Positions 1-6,856 of a DNA stretch of 15,006 nt are shown here, piece after piece. The notes below the pieces were generated by a model. It worked only from the letters and a program-made list of their open reading frames with translations. It did no database searches and had not been told where the DNA came from. Made by a program: the position numbers and the translations under genes. Where the stretch lies: the NCBI GenBank assembly GCA_049454295.1, contig JBMTYG010000078.1:1-15006 (forward strand), written 5' to 3'. The first letter of the stretch is position 1. Each line of letters begins with the position of its first letter. The stretch comes from UBA7803 sp049454295 (lineage in GTDB: Bacteria; Pseudomonadota; Gammaproteobacteria; Pseudomonadales; Azotimanducaceae).

Positions 1-311
1 GCCGCGCGTAGGGCACGCTCGGCATTCGTCTCAATATCGGCCAGGGTTCGCTCCATCGACACCCGCTCAAAGCGTCTAATGGCTCCCATAAGGGTGCCCT
101 CTGGATTGAACGGATCGGTATAGGTTTTGTCGAGATGAGTGTGCAGTTCGACAAGGCCCGGCAATACCAGCCGACCCTCGAGATCCCACTGCAGCCATCC
201 TTCCGGCGTGACCTGTCCCGTTGGGAGAATCCTGAGCCGCCCGTCCCGCATGAATATATCGACGAGATCAGAGCGGTTGGGAACCCGAGCCGAGCTGAGC
301 ACCCAGTTCAC
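1..311 (-). CDS. Cytosine deaminase-like amidohydrolase, N-terminal part (runs off the left edge)
   Basis: About 103 N-terminal residues are present; the gene continues beyond base 1. The translation begins MNWVLSSARVPNRSDLVDIF and passes through a VLPGLVELHTHLDKT segment (about residues 48-62). This is the first metal-binding HxH motif of the amidohydrolase superfamily in the HxHLDK form used by cytosine deaminase and AtzC-like enzymes. The following GTLMGAIRRFERVSMERT stretch resembles the GTL-x-GI-x-RW-x-ER region after the HxH in E. coli CodA. The expected reaction is hydrolytic deamination of a pyrimidine or related ring in the cytoplasm; no signal peptide is seen. The GTG start overlaps the stop of the upstream FAD oxidase by 4 bases (GTGA), so the two genes are probably co-transcribed and translationally coupled. 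The family call is good; the substrate is unknown, and C-terminal metal ligands lie outside the window. Confidence 0.8.
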   Translation of the reverse strand, partial: MNWVLSSARVPNRSDLVDIFMRDGRLRILPTGQVTPEGWLQWDLEGRLVLPGLVELHTHLDKTYTDPFNPEGTLMGAIRRFERVSMERTLADIETNAERALRA

Positions 312-1684
312 ATTGGTTTTTCCAGACAGCGTAAGTGCCCCGGATTCAATAGCATGCCCGGATCCCACTCCCGTTTCGCTGACAGAAACGCATCGCCATA
401 CCAACGACTGTCGTCATCGAGAAAATAGGTATGAGGGTTGGCGATACGGATGTCGATGCTTTCGCAAAACGCCATCAGCGCCTCCAAGCGTTCCTGGCTG
501 TCATACCGCACGATCGTCAGCCCTCCCGCTGCGAGCTTCCCGTTACTGCGGATGAATTCCACGTGCTCTAGAAGTTCCCCAGGGAATCGCGCCTTGCGCA
601 AAGCGATCTGGTCGTGAATCCGATCTAACCGGAAACCATCTTGCAGATAGGTATAGGTCGAATCCGCTTTCATGGCCCACTGCGTGGTGTGGTTCCATGT
701 GTAGTCGTAAATCTGGGTTCCGCGCTGCCCCATAATGCCTGGCGGTTGATGAAAGTTAATCGCGCCACGTTCGATCGCGGGGTGGTCTTTCAGCACCTCA
801 GGCGTGACATCGGTGTAAAGAAACACCGCGTGCTGCCCATGCGGGCAAGCGCCGAGCTTGGTCAACGGAACAAAAAATGAGGGTATTGGCCACTCAAAAG
901 CCGTTAGGAGGCGCTTCCTTAATCGCTCATCCAGTCCCAGCGCATGAGCTGCATCCAGCGCCTCGGTGAAGGTGTCGAAGCTAATCACGTACTGGTGCCA
1001 TTCACGCTTGGGTGCAAGACCGAGCTTGATCTCGACGACAAACGCAGTCAGACCGCAGTTGTGCAGAACCGACTCGAGGGCAGATCCCGTGATCCATAGG
1101 TCACGTGGCTCCTCTTCCAAGGTGAAGATGCGCACCGCGCGCACATTATCGGCGTCGCGCAGCGTCCCCCATTCAATCGAACCCACCCCCCCCGATCCGC
1201 CGCTGATGAACCCGCCGGTCGAGGAAACCGGCACGGTGCTGGGGAAAATGCGAAGTTCGGCGCCCACTGCTGCCGCTGCTTTCTCAATGTCGTAGAGGAC
1301 CACGCCAGCCTCCACTGTGGCCTCATCGGGACTCAGATCGACGATGGTTCGAAGATCACGCGTGTTAACAAGAATTCCCCCCTGAAGCGGAACTCCTTGA
1401 CCGTAGTTGCCGGTCCCGGCGCCACGAGGTGTCACGGGAACTCGGTGGCGCACGGCACAGCGAATGACCTCGCGTAGTTCCGCTTGTGAGCGAGGACGGA
1501 CGATCACATCTGCGCGGCGATCCATCAGCTCGGGCGTCAACACGGGCGAGAAATGAAAACAGTCTCGCGACCCGGACAGCAATTGACGCTCATCAAGCGT
1601 CATCGCCGAGTCGCCCACAATACGCCGAAGCTCGTCAATGACGATTGGAGAAATTGGTGCTCTGAAGTCCTGTTGCTCGATCAC
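308..1684 (-). CDS. FAD-binding oxidoreductase (GlcD / FAD_binding_4 type)
   Basis: A 458-residue flavoprotein of the vanillyl-alcohol-oxidase/GlcD superfamily. Residues about 57-90 (RADVIVRPRSQAELREVIRC, then VTPRGAGTGNYGQG) are the typical FAD pyrophosphate-binding region. VEAGVVLYDIE and the Gly/Ser-rich STGGFISGGSGGVGS stretch (about 155-169) complete the FAD domain, and the C-terminus has the usual WDPGMLLNPG ending. It should oxidise an alcohol, 2-hydroxyacid or amine side chain; the substrate is not predictable. The GHS-type histidine used for covalent FAD attachment in cytokinin dehydrogenases is absent. I prefer the GTG at 1684, which has AAGGTG seven bases upstream. The ORF can extend to an ATG at 1762, but that leaves only 11 bases before the divergent gene and adds a Cys-rich tail unlike the family. 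A run of eight G lies in the codons for the glycine-rich loop. Confidence 0.85.
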   Translation of the reverse strand: MIEQQDFRAPISPIVIDELRRIVGDSAMTLDERQLLSGSRDCFHFSPVLTPELMDRRADVIVRPRSQAELREVIRCAVRHRVPVTPRGAGTGNYGQGVPLQGGILVNTRDLRTIVDLSPDEATVEAGVVLYDIEKAAAAVGAELRIFPSTVPVSSTGGFISGGSGGVGSIEWGTLRDADNVRAVRIFTLEEEPRDLWITGSALESVLHNCGLTAFVVEIKLGLAPKREWHQYVISFDTFTEALDAAHALGLDERLRKRLLTAFEWPIPSFFVPLTKLGACPHGQHAVFLYTDVTPEVLKDHPAIERGAINFHQPPGIMGQRGTQIYDYTWNHTTQWAMKADSTYTYLQDGFRLDRIHDQIALRKARFPGELLEHVEFIRSNGKLAAGGLTIVRYDSQERLEALMAFCESIDIRIANPHTYFLDDDSRWYGDAFLSAKREWDPGMLLNPGHLRCLEKPM

Positions 1685-1773
1685 CTTAATGCACCTTGCG
1701 CCGCAATTATGCGTTCGGACTACAGCAACTTCCGTGCCGTTCACATGGCACCCATTTTGCAAGCTATTAGGGC
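1685..1773. promoter_or_regulatory. Divergent intergenic region (FAD oxidase / DUF2165)
   Basis: This 89-base gap separates the divergent FAD oxidase and DUF2165 genes and must hold both promoters if they start as annotated. On the minus strand CATAAT (1711 to 1706) is a 5-of-6 match to a -10 hexamer, about the right distance before the Shine-Dalgarno site, but no good -35 is visible. On the plus strand CTATTA sits only a few bases before the ATG at 1774 with TTCACA 18-19 bases upstream, which would give a nearly leaderless mRNA. Both assignments are weak. Confidence 0.3.
1692..1697 (-). promoter_or_regulatory. Shine-Dalgarno site deciding the FAD oxidase start
   Basis: AAGGTG on the minus strand lies seven bases before the GTG at 1684. 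The upstream in-frame ATG at 1762 has no comparable site. Confidence 0.5.
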
Positions 1774-2265
1774 ATGATTCACATCCGACTCATCCAGTCA
1801 TTCCTCGTCGGCGCCGTCGCACTGTTCGCGCTTCTTGTTGCGTTCAACAACATCGTCGACTACCAGTCCAACTTCAACTTCGTAGTCCATGTACTGACCA
1901 TGGATACCACCTTTCCCGACAACGCTCTGATGAGCAGGGCCAACACCGCTGCCTCGGCCCATCACGGCGCCTACTGGATCATCATCGGCTTCGAAATCGC
2001 TACCGGGCTGCTGGGCGCGACCGGGTGCGTGCGAATGCTTTCAGCCAGCGGCTCGAGCAAAGCCGCATTTCGTGAGTCGAAAACGCTCGCATCGTGGGGC
2101 CTCGCAACTGGCATTCTGCTGTGGTTCACCGGGTTCATGACGGTGGGCGCCGAGTGGTTCCTCATGTGGCAATCGGAACAATGGAACGGGCAACAACCCG
2201 GCTTTCGTTTCGTGATGATTCTTTTTGCGGTGCTGATTTTCCTGCACCAATCGGAACCGGATTGA
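1774..2265 (+). CDS. DUF2165 family small integral membrane protein
   Basis: A 163-residue protein that matches the DUF2165 (predicted small integral membrane protein) pattern along its whole length. Signature stretches are LLVAFNNIVDYQSNF (about 20-34), VLTMDTTFPDNALM (40-53), and GAEWFLMWQSEQWNGQ (125-140). Four hydrophobic segments are visible at about residues 6-25, 67-86, 106-126 and 144-157, so it should sit in the inner membrane. The family has no established function. It lies 31 bases upstream of the Rieske oxygenase on the same strand, so the two are probably one transcript. A membrane partner, transporter or electron-transfer role for the oxygenase is possible but unproven. The ribosome site is weak (TTAGGG just before the ATG). 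Confidence 0.85.
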   Translation: MIHIRLIQSFLVGAVALFALLVAFNNIVDYQSNFNFVVHVLTMDTTFPDNALMSRANTAASAHHGAYWIIIGFEIATGLLGATGCVRMLSASGSSKAAFRESKTLASWGLATGILLWFTGFMTVGAEWFLMWQSEQWNGQQPGFRFVMILFAVLIFLHQSEPD

Positions 2266-2296
2266 TGACTAATGCACCCGCGGAGGGCAGATCTCA

Positions 2297-3322
2297 ATGC
2301 TTGTAACCCGACAGCCCGTGTTGCGCCGCTTCTGGTACACCACTGTCCCCTCAGCCTGGCTGGACGCGGGTCCAGTGCCATTCAAGCTGCTCGGTGAGGA
2401 AATCGTCATCTGGCGGGGGCCTGACGGGCAACCACACGCCGTTCGTGATCGTTGCTGTCACAGAACCGCCAAGCTGTCTCGCGGCTTTGTCGAAAATGGA
2501 CAAATCGTGTGTGGCTATCACGGCTGGACGTATGACGGATCGGGGGCTTGCGTGCGAATACCTCAGGCGCCTGGCCAGGCGGAAAAGCGCAACCTGAAAA
2601 TACCTGCGTATCACTGTCGCGAGCGCAATGGCTACATCTGGGTCGCACTCGAGGACCCTTTGCAGGATCTTCCGGTGATTCCAGAAGACACCATGGACGG
2701 TGTGCGCTGTATACCGCAGTTCTACGAGCTCTGGCGCACCAGCAGTCTGCGTTTTCTGGAAAACGCCTTCGATAACTCACACTTCAGTTATGTTCATCGG
2801 ACCACCTTCGGGGACTATGAAAATCCACAGCCCTCGTCATATGAGATCGCAGAAACGCCCTGGGGCTTCGAGTCCAACACCGTCGTCGACGTGGTTAATC
2901 CGCCGAGCAGCCACGTTCTGACTGGCTCCACCGAGCCCAAAGTCCGACGCTATCTCAACAACACCTACTACGTGCCCTTCTGTCGGCGCTTTGGGTGCCG
3001 ATACTCAAACGGCCTCATACACACAATTTTTAATTGTGCGACGCCCGTCGACGATGAACACATCATGCTGAGTCAATGGCTCTATCGAAACGATACCGAG
3101 GCGACCGCGCCGGCGGACGTCTTGAATGCGTTCGACCGCCGCGTGACGGATGAGGACCGCGATGTCCTCGAGAGCACAGATCCCGATGCCTGCCTCGATG
3201 TCGAACGCGGCGCGGAAAAACACATGATGTCCGACAAGCCCGGCCTGACGATTCGCCGCCTGATTCTCAGCCTGCTGCGCGCTCACGGCGAGAATGAGGT
3301 ATTTCGTACCTCGACGAGTTGA
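2297..3322 (+). CDS. Rieske [2Fe-2S] non-heme iron oxygenase, alpha-subunit type
   Basis: A 341-residue oxygenase with both diagnostic domains. The Rieske cluster ligands are C53-x-H55 (in DRCCHRTAKLSRG) and C72-x2-H75 (CGYHGW). The catalytic domain carries the N-x2-D-x2-H-x4-H motif: N156, the bridging D159, and iron ligands H162 and H167. D287 in TDEDRDVLES is the likely third iron ligand. Length and architecture fit single-subunit demethylase or monooxygenase types (dicamba O-demethylase, vanillate demethylase, the NdmA/B methylxanthine N-demethylases) rather than alpha-beta ring dioxygenases; no beta subunit is nearby. Such enzymes need a ferredoxin or reductase partner, and none is encoded in this window. 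GGAGG lies ten bases before the ATG. In this nucleobase context, N- or O-dealkylation or hydroxylation of a modified base is the attractive inference; the substrate is unknown. Confidence 0.9.
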   Translation: MLVTRQPVLRRFWYTTVPSAWLDAGPVPFKLLGEEIVIWRGPDGQPHAVRDRCCHRTAKLSRGFVENGQIVCGYHGWTYDGSGACVRIPQAPGQAEKRNLKIPAYHCRERNGYIWVALEDPLQDLPVIPEDTMDGVRCIPQFYELWRTSSLRFLENAFDNSHFSYVHRTTFGDYENPQPSSYEIAETPWGFESNTVVDVVNPPSSHVLTGSTEPKVRRYLNNTYYVPFCRRFGCRYSNGLIHTIFNCATPVDDEHIMLSQWLYRNDTEATAPADVLNAFDRRVTDEDRDVLESTDPDACLDVERGAEKHMMSDKPGLTIRRLILSLLRAHGENEVFRTSTS

Positions 3323-3351
3323 TCGGGCTGCCCCCCTGCCTCCCCCCTCCG

Positions 3352-3379
3352 CTGACGGGCCTCATCAACAGCCCGTCGG
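3352..3379. terminator. Possible terminator hairpin between convergent genes
   Basis: CTGACGGGC (3352-3360) pairs with GCCCGTCGG (3371-3379) across a 10-base loop, giving nine pairs with one U-G. It lies between the converging ends of the Rieske gene and the exported amidohydrolase. Neither side has a real U-tract, so it may be a weak intrinsic terminator or only an mRNA 3'-end stabiliser. C-rich runs (3331-3336, 3342-3347) precede it. Confidence 0.45.
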
Positions 3380-3402
3380 CGCGCTCTACTCAACGACGAG
3401 CC

Positions 3403-4881
3403 TCAGTTGACCGCGGCGTCGGCTTTTACCGCTGCCTCCGTGATGCGCTTCATACGCGTATCGATCTCTCGTCGGACCTCAGTCTCATCAACCGACAGGA
3501 TTTGTGTACCGTCCGCCACCAGTCGCCCCCCCACCCACACTTGTTTCAGATTGCGCAGACTGGACGCGAGAACATACGACGCTAACGTCTCATGGATGGG
3601 GCCCGTATCCGGATCGCGCAAGTCCACCACGAGAAAATCAGCGAACTTCCCTTTCTCAAGGCTTCCTACGTCCTGCTCGATTCCCAACACCTTGGCGCTG
3701 CCCAATGTGTGCAGATAGAGCATGTCCGAGATCGATAAAGCGTCGGCGCGCTTGTGCAGGCCTCGCATCGTATAGAGACCTATGCGCAAATTCTGGAAGG
3801 GATCGGCAACGTCCGTGCAGGATTGATCATCAAGCCCAACAGCCACCGGGATGCCAAGCTTTCGATAGGTGACAATGTCCGCAATCCCGTCAGCAAGACG
3901 ACCGTTTGAAGTCGGCTGCCAGCTCATGCGCGCCCCGGTTTCAACCACTCGTTCCAAAATGCTTTCATTCGTGTGAATGAAGTGACCAAAGATCATGTCT
4001 GGGCCAAGCGCCCCTGCGTCGTCGTACCAGTCGAACTTCGCCTGCTGTGCGGGGACTGACTCCGGGCTCTCGAGGAAATGGCTTTGATTGATCAACCCGT
4101 AGCGTCGCATGAACTCCACTTCGCGTTCTGCCGTACGCGAGGTTGGCGCGAACTGCTGCCCCCCTGAGATTGCCGATTTCAGGTACTGCGGCTGCCCCTT
4201 GTGCGATTCATTGTGTTTGAGCAACCCCTCGAAACGCGCCTGAATCTCCGCCTCAGTGCCAACATCGGATATCCACAAACTGTCGATAAACCGAATACCA
4301 CTATCGATTTTGGCTCGGAACTGGTTTTGATTATAAGGTCCCGGCTTCATCCCCGACGGCTTGTGCGAGACAGCCGGATCGGTCGACATCTGCTGAACCA
4401 CCCCTGCGTCGGTGAAATCATAGGCCGTGGTAATGCCGTTACGCAGGAAGTCGATCGACCCATGCAGGGTGAACCAATACATGTCCTCAGCCCCCGCATG
4501 ACGCAGGAGACGAGACCAAGCCTGAAACCATCCGTAGAGCGTCACGTCGTGGCCGAGACCCCGCAACGGGCTCATGAAGAGGTGACTGTGTGCGGAGATA
4601 AATCCAGGCGCGACGATCTTCCCCTCGAGATCCAGAACTCGCTCCGCACGAAGATCGTCAGGCGGCTCGCCGCTTTCAATGACTGCAATACGACCGTCTG
4701 CGCCCACCAGCATAAAGCCCACAAAGGGCTCTGGCTGGTCGGGTGCAACAGTGATCAGTGTTGCGTTCTTGACCAACAGCGTTTCAGCCGACGCCTCGAA
4801 AGGCAGGGTTAATCCCAACCATAACAGAGGGGCGGCAGAAATTGCTCGACGAAAACAAACAGGTAAACGTGACAGAATCAT
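3403..4881 (-). CDS. Exported amidohydrolase (TrzA/AtzA/MTA-SAH deaminase-like), paralogue 1
   Basis: A 492-residue metal-dependent hydrolase, last gene of the minus-strand operon. Residues 1-32 look like a Sec signal peptide: a basic start with two arginines, a hydrophobic core APLLWLGLTL, and an ASA-E cleavage site. The mature protein has the amidohydrolase metal motifs: H98-x-H100 in GFISAHSH, H268 in QSHFLES, H300 in IFGHFIHT, and D351 in VGLDDQS. The C-terminal GSLEKGKFADFLVVD segment is typical of the composite beta-sandwich. Homologues with this fold deaminate or dechlorinate purine-, pterin- and triazine-like rings. A periplasmic location is unusual for that group. The ATG overlaps the oxygenase stop (ATGA), with AGGAG seven bases upstream. 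It is closely related to the protein encoded at 11685-13166. Substrate unknown. Confidence 0.85.
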   Translation of the reverse strand: MILSRLPVCFRRAISAAPLLWLGLTLPFEASAETLLVKNATLITVAPDQPEPFVGFMLVGADGRIAVIESGEPPDDLRAERVLDLEGKIVAPGFISAHSHLFMSPLRGLGHDVTLYGWFQAWSRLLRHAGAEDMYWFTLHGSIDFLRNGITTAYDFTDAGVVQQMSTDPAVSHKPSGMKPGPYNQNQFRAKIDSGIRFIDSLWISDVGTEAEIQARFEGLLKHNESHKGQPQYLKSAISGGQQFAPTSRTAEREVEFMRRYGLINQSHFLESPESVPAQQAKFDWYDDAGALGPDMIFGHFIHTNESILERVVETGARMSWQPTSNGRLADGIADIVTYRKLGIPVAVGLDDQSCTDVADPFQNLRIGLYTMRGLHKRADALSISDMLYLHTLGSAKVLGIEQDVGSLEKGKFADFLVVDLRDPDTGPIHETLASYVLASSLRNLKQVWVGGRLVADGTQILSVDETEVRREIDTRMKRITEAAVKADAAVN

Positions 4882-5834
4882 CGATAGACTCCTTGCTGCG
4901 CGAGGTGCGAACGCGCGACATCTCTGGATTGGCTCGCATCAATCTTCGCTTGAATGTGCTCACCTGCTGTCCTGTCCCTGAATTGCGGCGGTCGCTCCGG
5001 ACTGACGCAACTGGGCAGGCATTGCACGAGCGTGTTGTCATCCGGATCGGAGAAGTAGGCGATGGAGTACCGATCGCGATGACCGATGCGCGGCAGTACG
5101 CGGTGCTCCGTAGACAGATAACGCCCATTGCTCCAATGCGTCATCAGATCACCGGTGTTGATGTTCACAGCACCGGGCACGGGCTCGACGTCTAACCAGC
5201 TGCCGTCCCCTTGTCGTAGCTGCAGCCCTCCGACTTCGTCCTGAAATAACAGCGTTATCGAACCATAGTCGGTATGCGCGCCCGCCCCCATCTGCGCGGC
5301 ATCGCCTACTTCGTAACCCGTAGCGGGGTAGTGGAGATAACGCATGGTGATGTTTGGTCCGGTGTGCCTAGCAGAGAAAAAATCGGGCTCCGTATCGAGG
5401 GCTACGGCGATAACCCGGAGGATTCTCGCGGCCGCCGCATTACACGCAAGAAAGAACTCGAGCGCTATTTCGCGGAAATCCGGCGAGGGCCACGTGTGTT
5501 GTCGCGTGGAGGTCGCGAACAGGTCACGCATGGTAAACGCTTCCTTGAGATCAGCTGGCAGACCGGGCTCCAAGGTCTCGGACAACACCGGCTGGTACCC
5601 GAAGTTGGTGACGGGGTCGGTGTAGATACACTCGACCTTTTGTGCAATCGGAGCGGCGAAGAATGCGCGTGCGCTCGAGAAAGCACGAGCTCGCAATTCG
5701 GGCGTGATGCCGATGTTGGTCACCGCCATGAACCCTGTAGCGGATAATGCCGCGTCAACGCGATCCGCTAACGATCGAAGTGCCAGAGGATTCCTGTCGT
5801 CCCAACTCGAAAAATCAATCACGGGAACGGTCAT
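4878..5834 (-). CDS. Fe(II)/2-oxoglutarate oxygenase, isopenicillin N synthase family
   Basis: A 318-residue double-stranded beta-helix oxygenase. The N-terminal part (VPVIDFSSW, GFMAVTNIGI) matches the DIOX_N domain. The catalytic core carries the iron triad H187-x-D189 (AGAHTDYGS) and H244 (STEHRV), plus R255-x-S257 (RYSIAYF), which normally binds the 2-oxoglutarate carboxylate. It should therefore use 2-oxoglutarate rather than be a true IPNS. Thymine-7-hydroxylase is a member of this broad family that oxidises a base methyl group, which fits the setting, though identity is not claimed. The ATG at 5834 has GAGGAA seven bases upstream; a GTG at 5849 would add five residues but makes that site coding. 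It lies 17 bases after the deaminase stop and shares ATGA with the downstream amidohydrolase. No signal peptide. Confidence 0.88.
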   Translation of the reverse strand: MTVPVIDFSSWDDRNPLALRSLADRVDAALSATGFMAVTNIGITPELRARAFSSARAFFAAPIAQKVECIYTDPVTNFGYQPVLSETLEPGLPADLKEAFTMRDLFATSTRQHTWPSPDFREIALEFFLACNAAAARILRVIAVALDTEPDFFSARHTGPNITMRYLHYPATGYEVGDAAQMGAGAHTDYGSITLLFQDEVGGLQLRQGDGSWLDVEPVPGAVNINTGDLMTHWSNGRYLSTEHRVLPRIGHRDRYSIAYFSDPDDNTLVQCLPSCVSPERPPQFRDRTAGEHIQAKIDASQSRDVARSHLAQQGVYR

Positions 5835-5841
5835 ACAAAAA

Positions 5842-5847
5842 TTCCTC
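5842..5847 (-). promoter_or_regulatory. Shine-Dalgarno site of the Fe/2OG oxygenase
   Basis: GAGGAA on the minus strand, seven bases before the ATG at 5834. It decides that start over the in-frame GTG at 5849. Confidence 0.7.
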
Positions 5848-5851
5848 ACTG

Positions 5852-6856
5852 CTAGAGGGGGTCGAGGAGGTTGTTAATACCAGACTTGTCAGAGTTGCTG
5901 CAGAAGGCTGCACGCAGCGCGTTTTGCTGGAAGGTCGCCAGAGTCGCCCTGTCCCACCCAAATGCCTTGGCGGACCAGAACAGCTCTTCGTTCAAGGTCG
6001 TTCCAAGAACGACGGGGTCATCCGTATTCAGCGTGCAGCGCACGCCCGCAGACATCAAAGCCGGCAACGGATGCGCTTCGAGATCGGGGTAGAGCAGATG
6101 ACAATTGCTCGAGAGACAGACGTTTAACGTGACGTGCTCCCGAGCCAGTCGATCCAGAAGGTGTCGATCCTCCACAGCACGAACGCCATGATCGATGCGT
6201 TGAACGCGAAGCACATCAAGCGCCGCCAACACACCCTCTGGCCCGGAGGATTCTCCCGCATGCGCCGTTCCAGCGAATCCCCGAGCCCGCGCATGCTCGA
6301 AAGCGGGCGCGAGTCGCAGGCTGCTGTCGAGTGCGCGTGCTTGGTTTCCGTCAGTGCTGAGGGCGACGATACGAGACGAGCCCAGCGCCGCCATGCAATC
6401 CACCAGTCGAATGGCTTCATTCACAGACTGCTGACGCAATATCGAGGGCACGAGACGAAGGTCTGGCCCGCCGCGCGCATGGGCGTCGCTGAATCCCGCG
6501 CAAAGGGCAGCGAGCAAGGACTCGGGCGGGATTCCTCGCCAGTGGGAGGGGTTAACAATGACCTCGGCGTAAACGATACCCTGTCCTTCGGCATACCGAG
6601 CGAAATCCATCGCTATCGCCTCGGCTTCCTCCTCGGTGCGAACAAGCGAACACACCCAGTCCAGATTCGCCAGAAACTCGTCCAGCGAGCTCGCGCGGAA
6701 AAGTTGATTGACCGGGCGTTTGAGCGCCTCCCCTCGTGCCGCTGCCAAAGCCACCACCCGCTGTGGAGAGATCGAGCCCTCCAGGTGCACGTGCAGCTCC
6801 ACCTTGGGCAGGCGCGCGACGTCCTGCTCTGTCAAAGCAAGCGCTTCGGGGCTCAT
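5852..6856 (-). CDS. Adenosine/adenine deaminase family protein, divergent
   Basis: A 334-residue TIM-barrel deaminase. Motifs are in the expected order: H22-x-H24 (LHVHLEG), H199 and E202 (TAHAGE, zinc ligand and proton donor), H223 (DHG), and D279-D280 (LNTDDP). CLSSN precedes the last motif. The reaction is hydrolytic removal of ammonia, or possibly of an amine, from the 6-position of a purine. The strand that normally reads like GIDLAGDE, which contacts ribose or base, here reads VALSTDGNQ (about 164-172), so specificity may differ from classical adenosine deaminase. The ATG at 6856 overlaps the preceding stop as ATGA and has GGGAG seven bases upstream; the longer start at 6883 is less likely. 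Alternatives include N6-substituted adenine or nucleotide deaminases of the same family. Confidence 0.87.
   Translation of the reverse strand: MSPEALALTEQDVARLPKVELHVHLEGSISPQRVVALAAARGEALKRPVNQLFRASSLDEFLANLDWVCSLVRTEEEAEAIAMDFARYAEGQGIVYAEVIVNPSHWRGIPPESLLAALCAGFSDAHARGGPDLRLVPSILRQQSVNEAIRLVDCMAALGSSRIVALSTDGNQARALDSSLRLAPAFEHARARGFAGTAHAGESSGPEGVLAALDVLRVQRIDHGVRAVEDRHLLDRLAREHVTLNVCLSSNCHLLYPDLEAHPLPALMSAGVRCTLNTDDPVVLGTTLNEELFWSAKAFGWDRATLATFQQNALRAAFCSNSDKSGINNLLDPL

Noticed and set aside
308..1684. FAD oxidase as a cytokinin dehydrogenase
   Set aside because: The setting invites it, but the GHS-type covalent FAD-binding motif is absent and the sequence fits the GlcD/FAD_binding_4 type instead.
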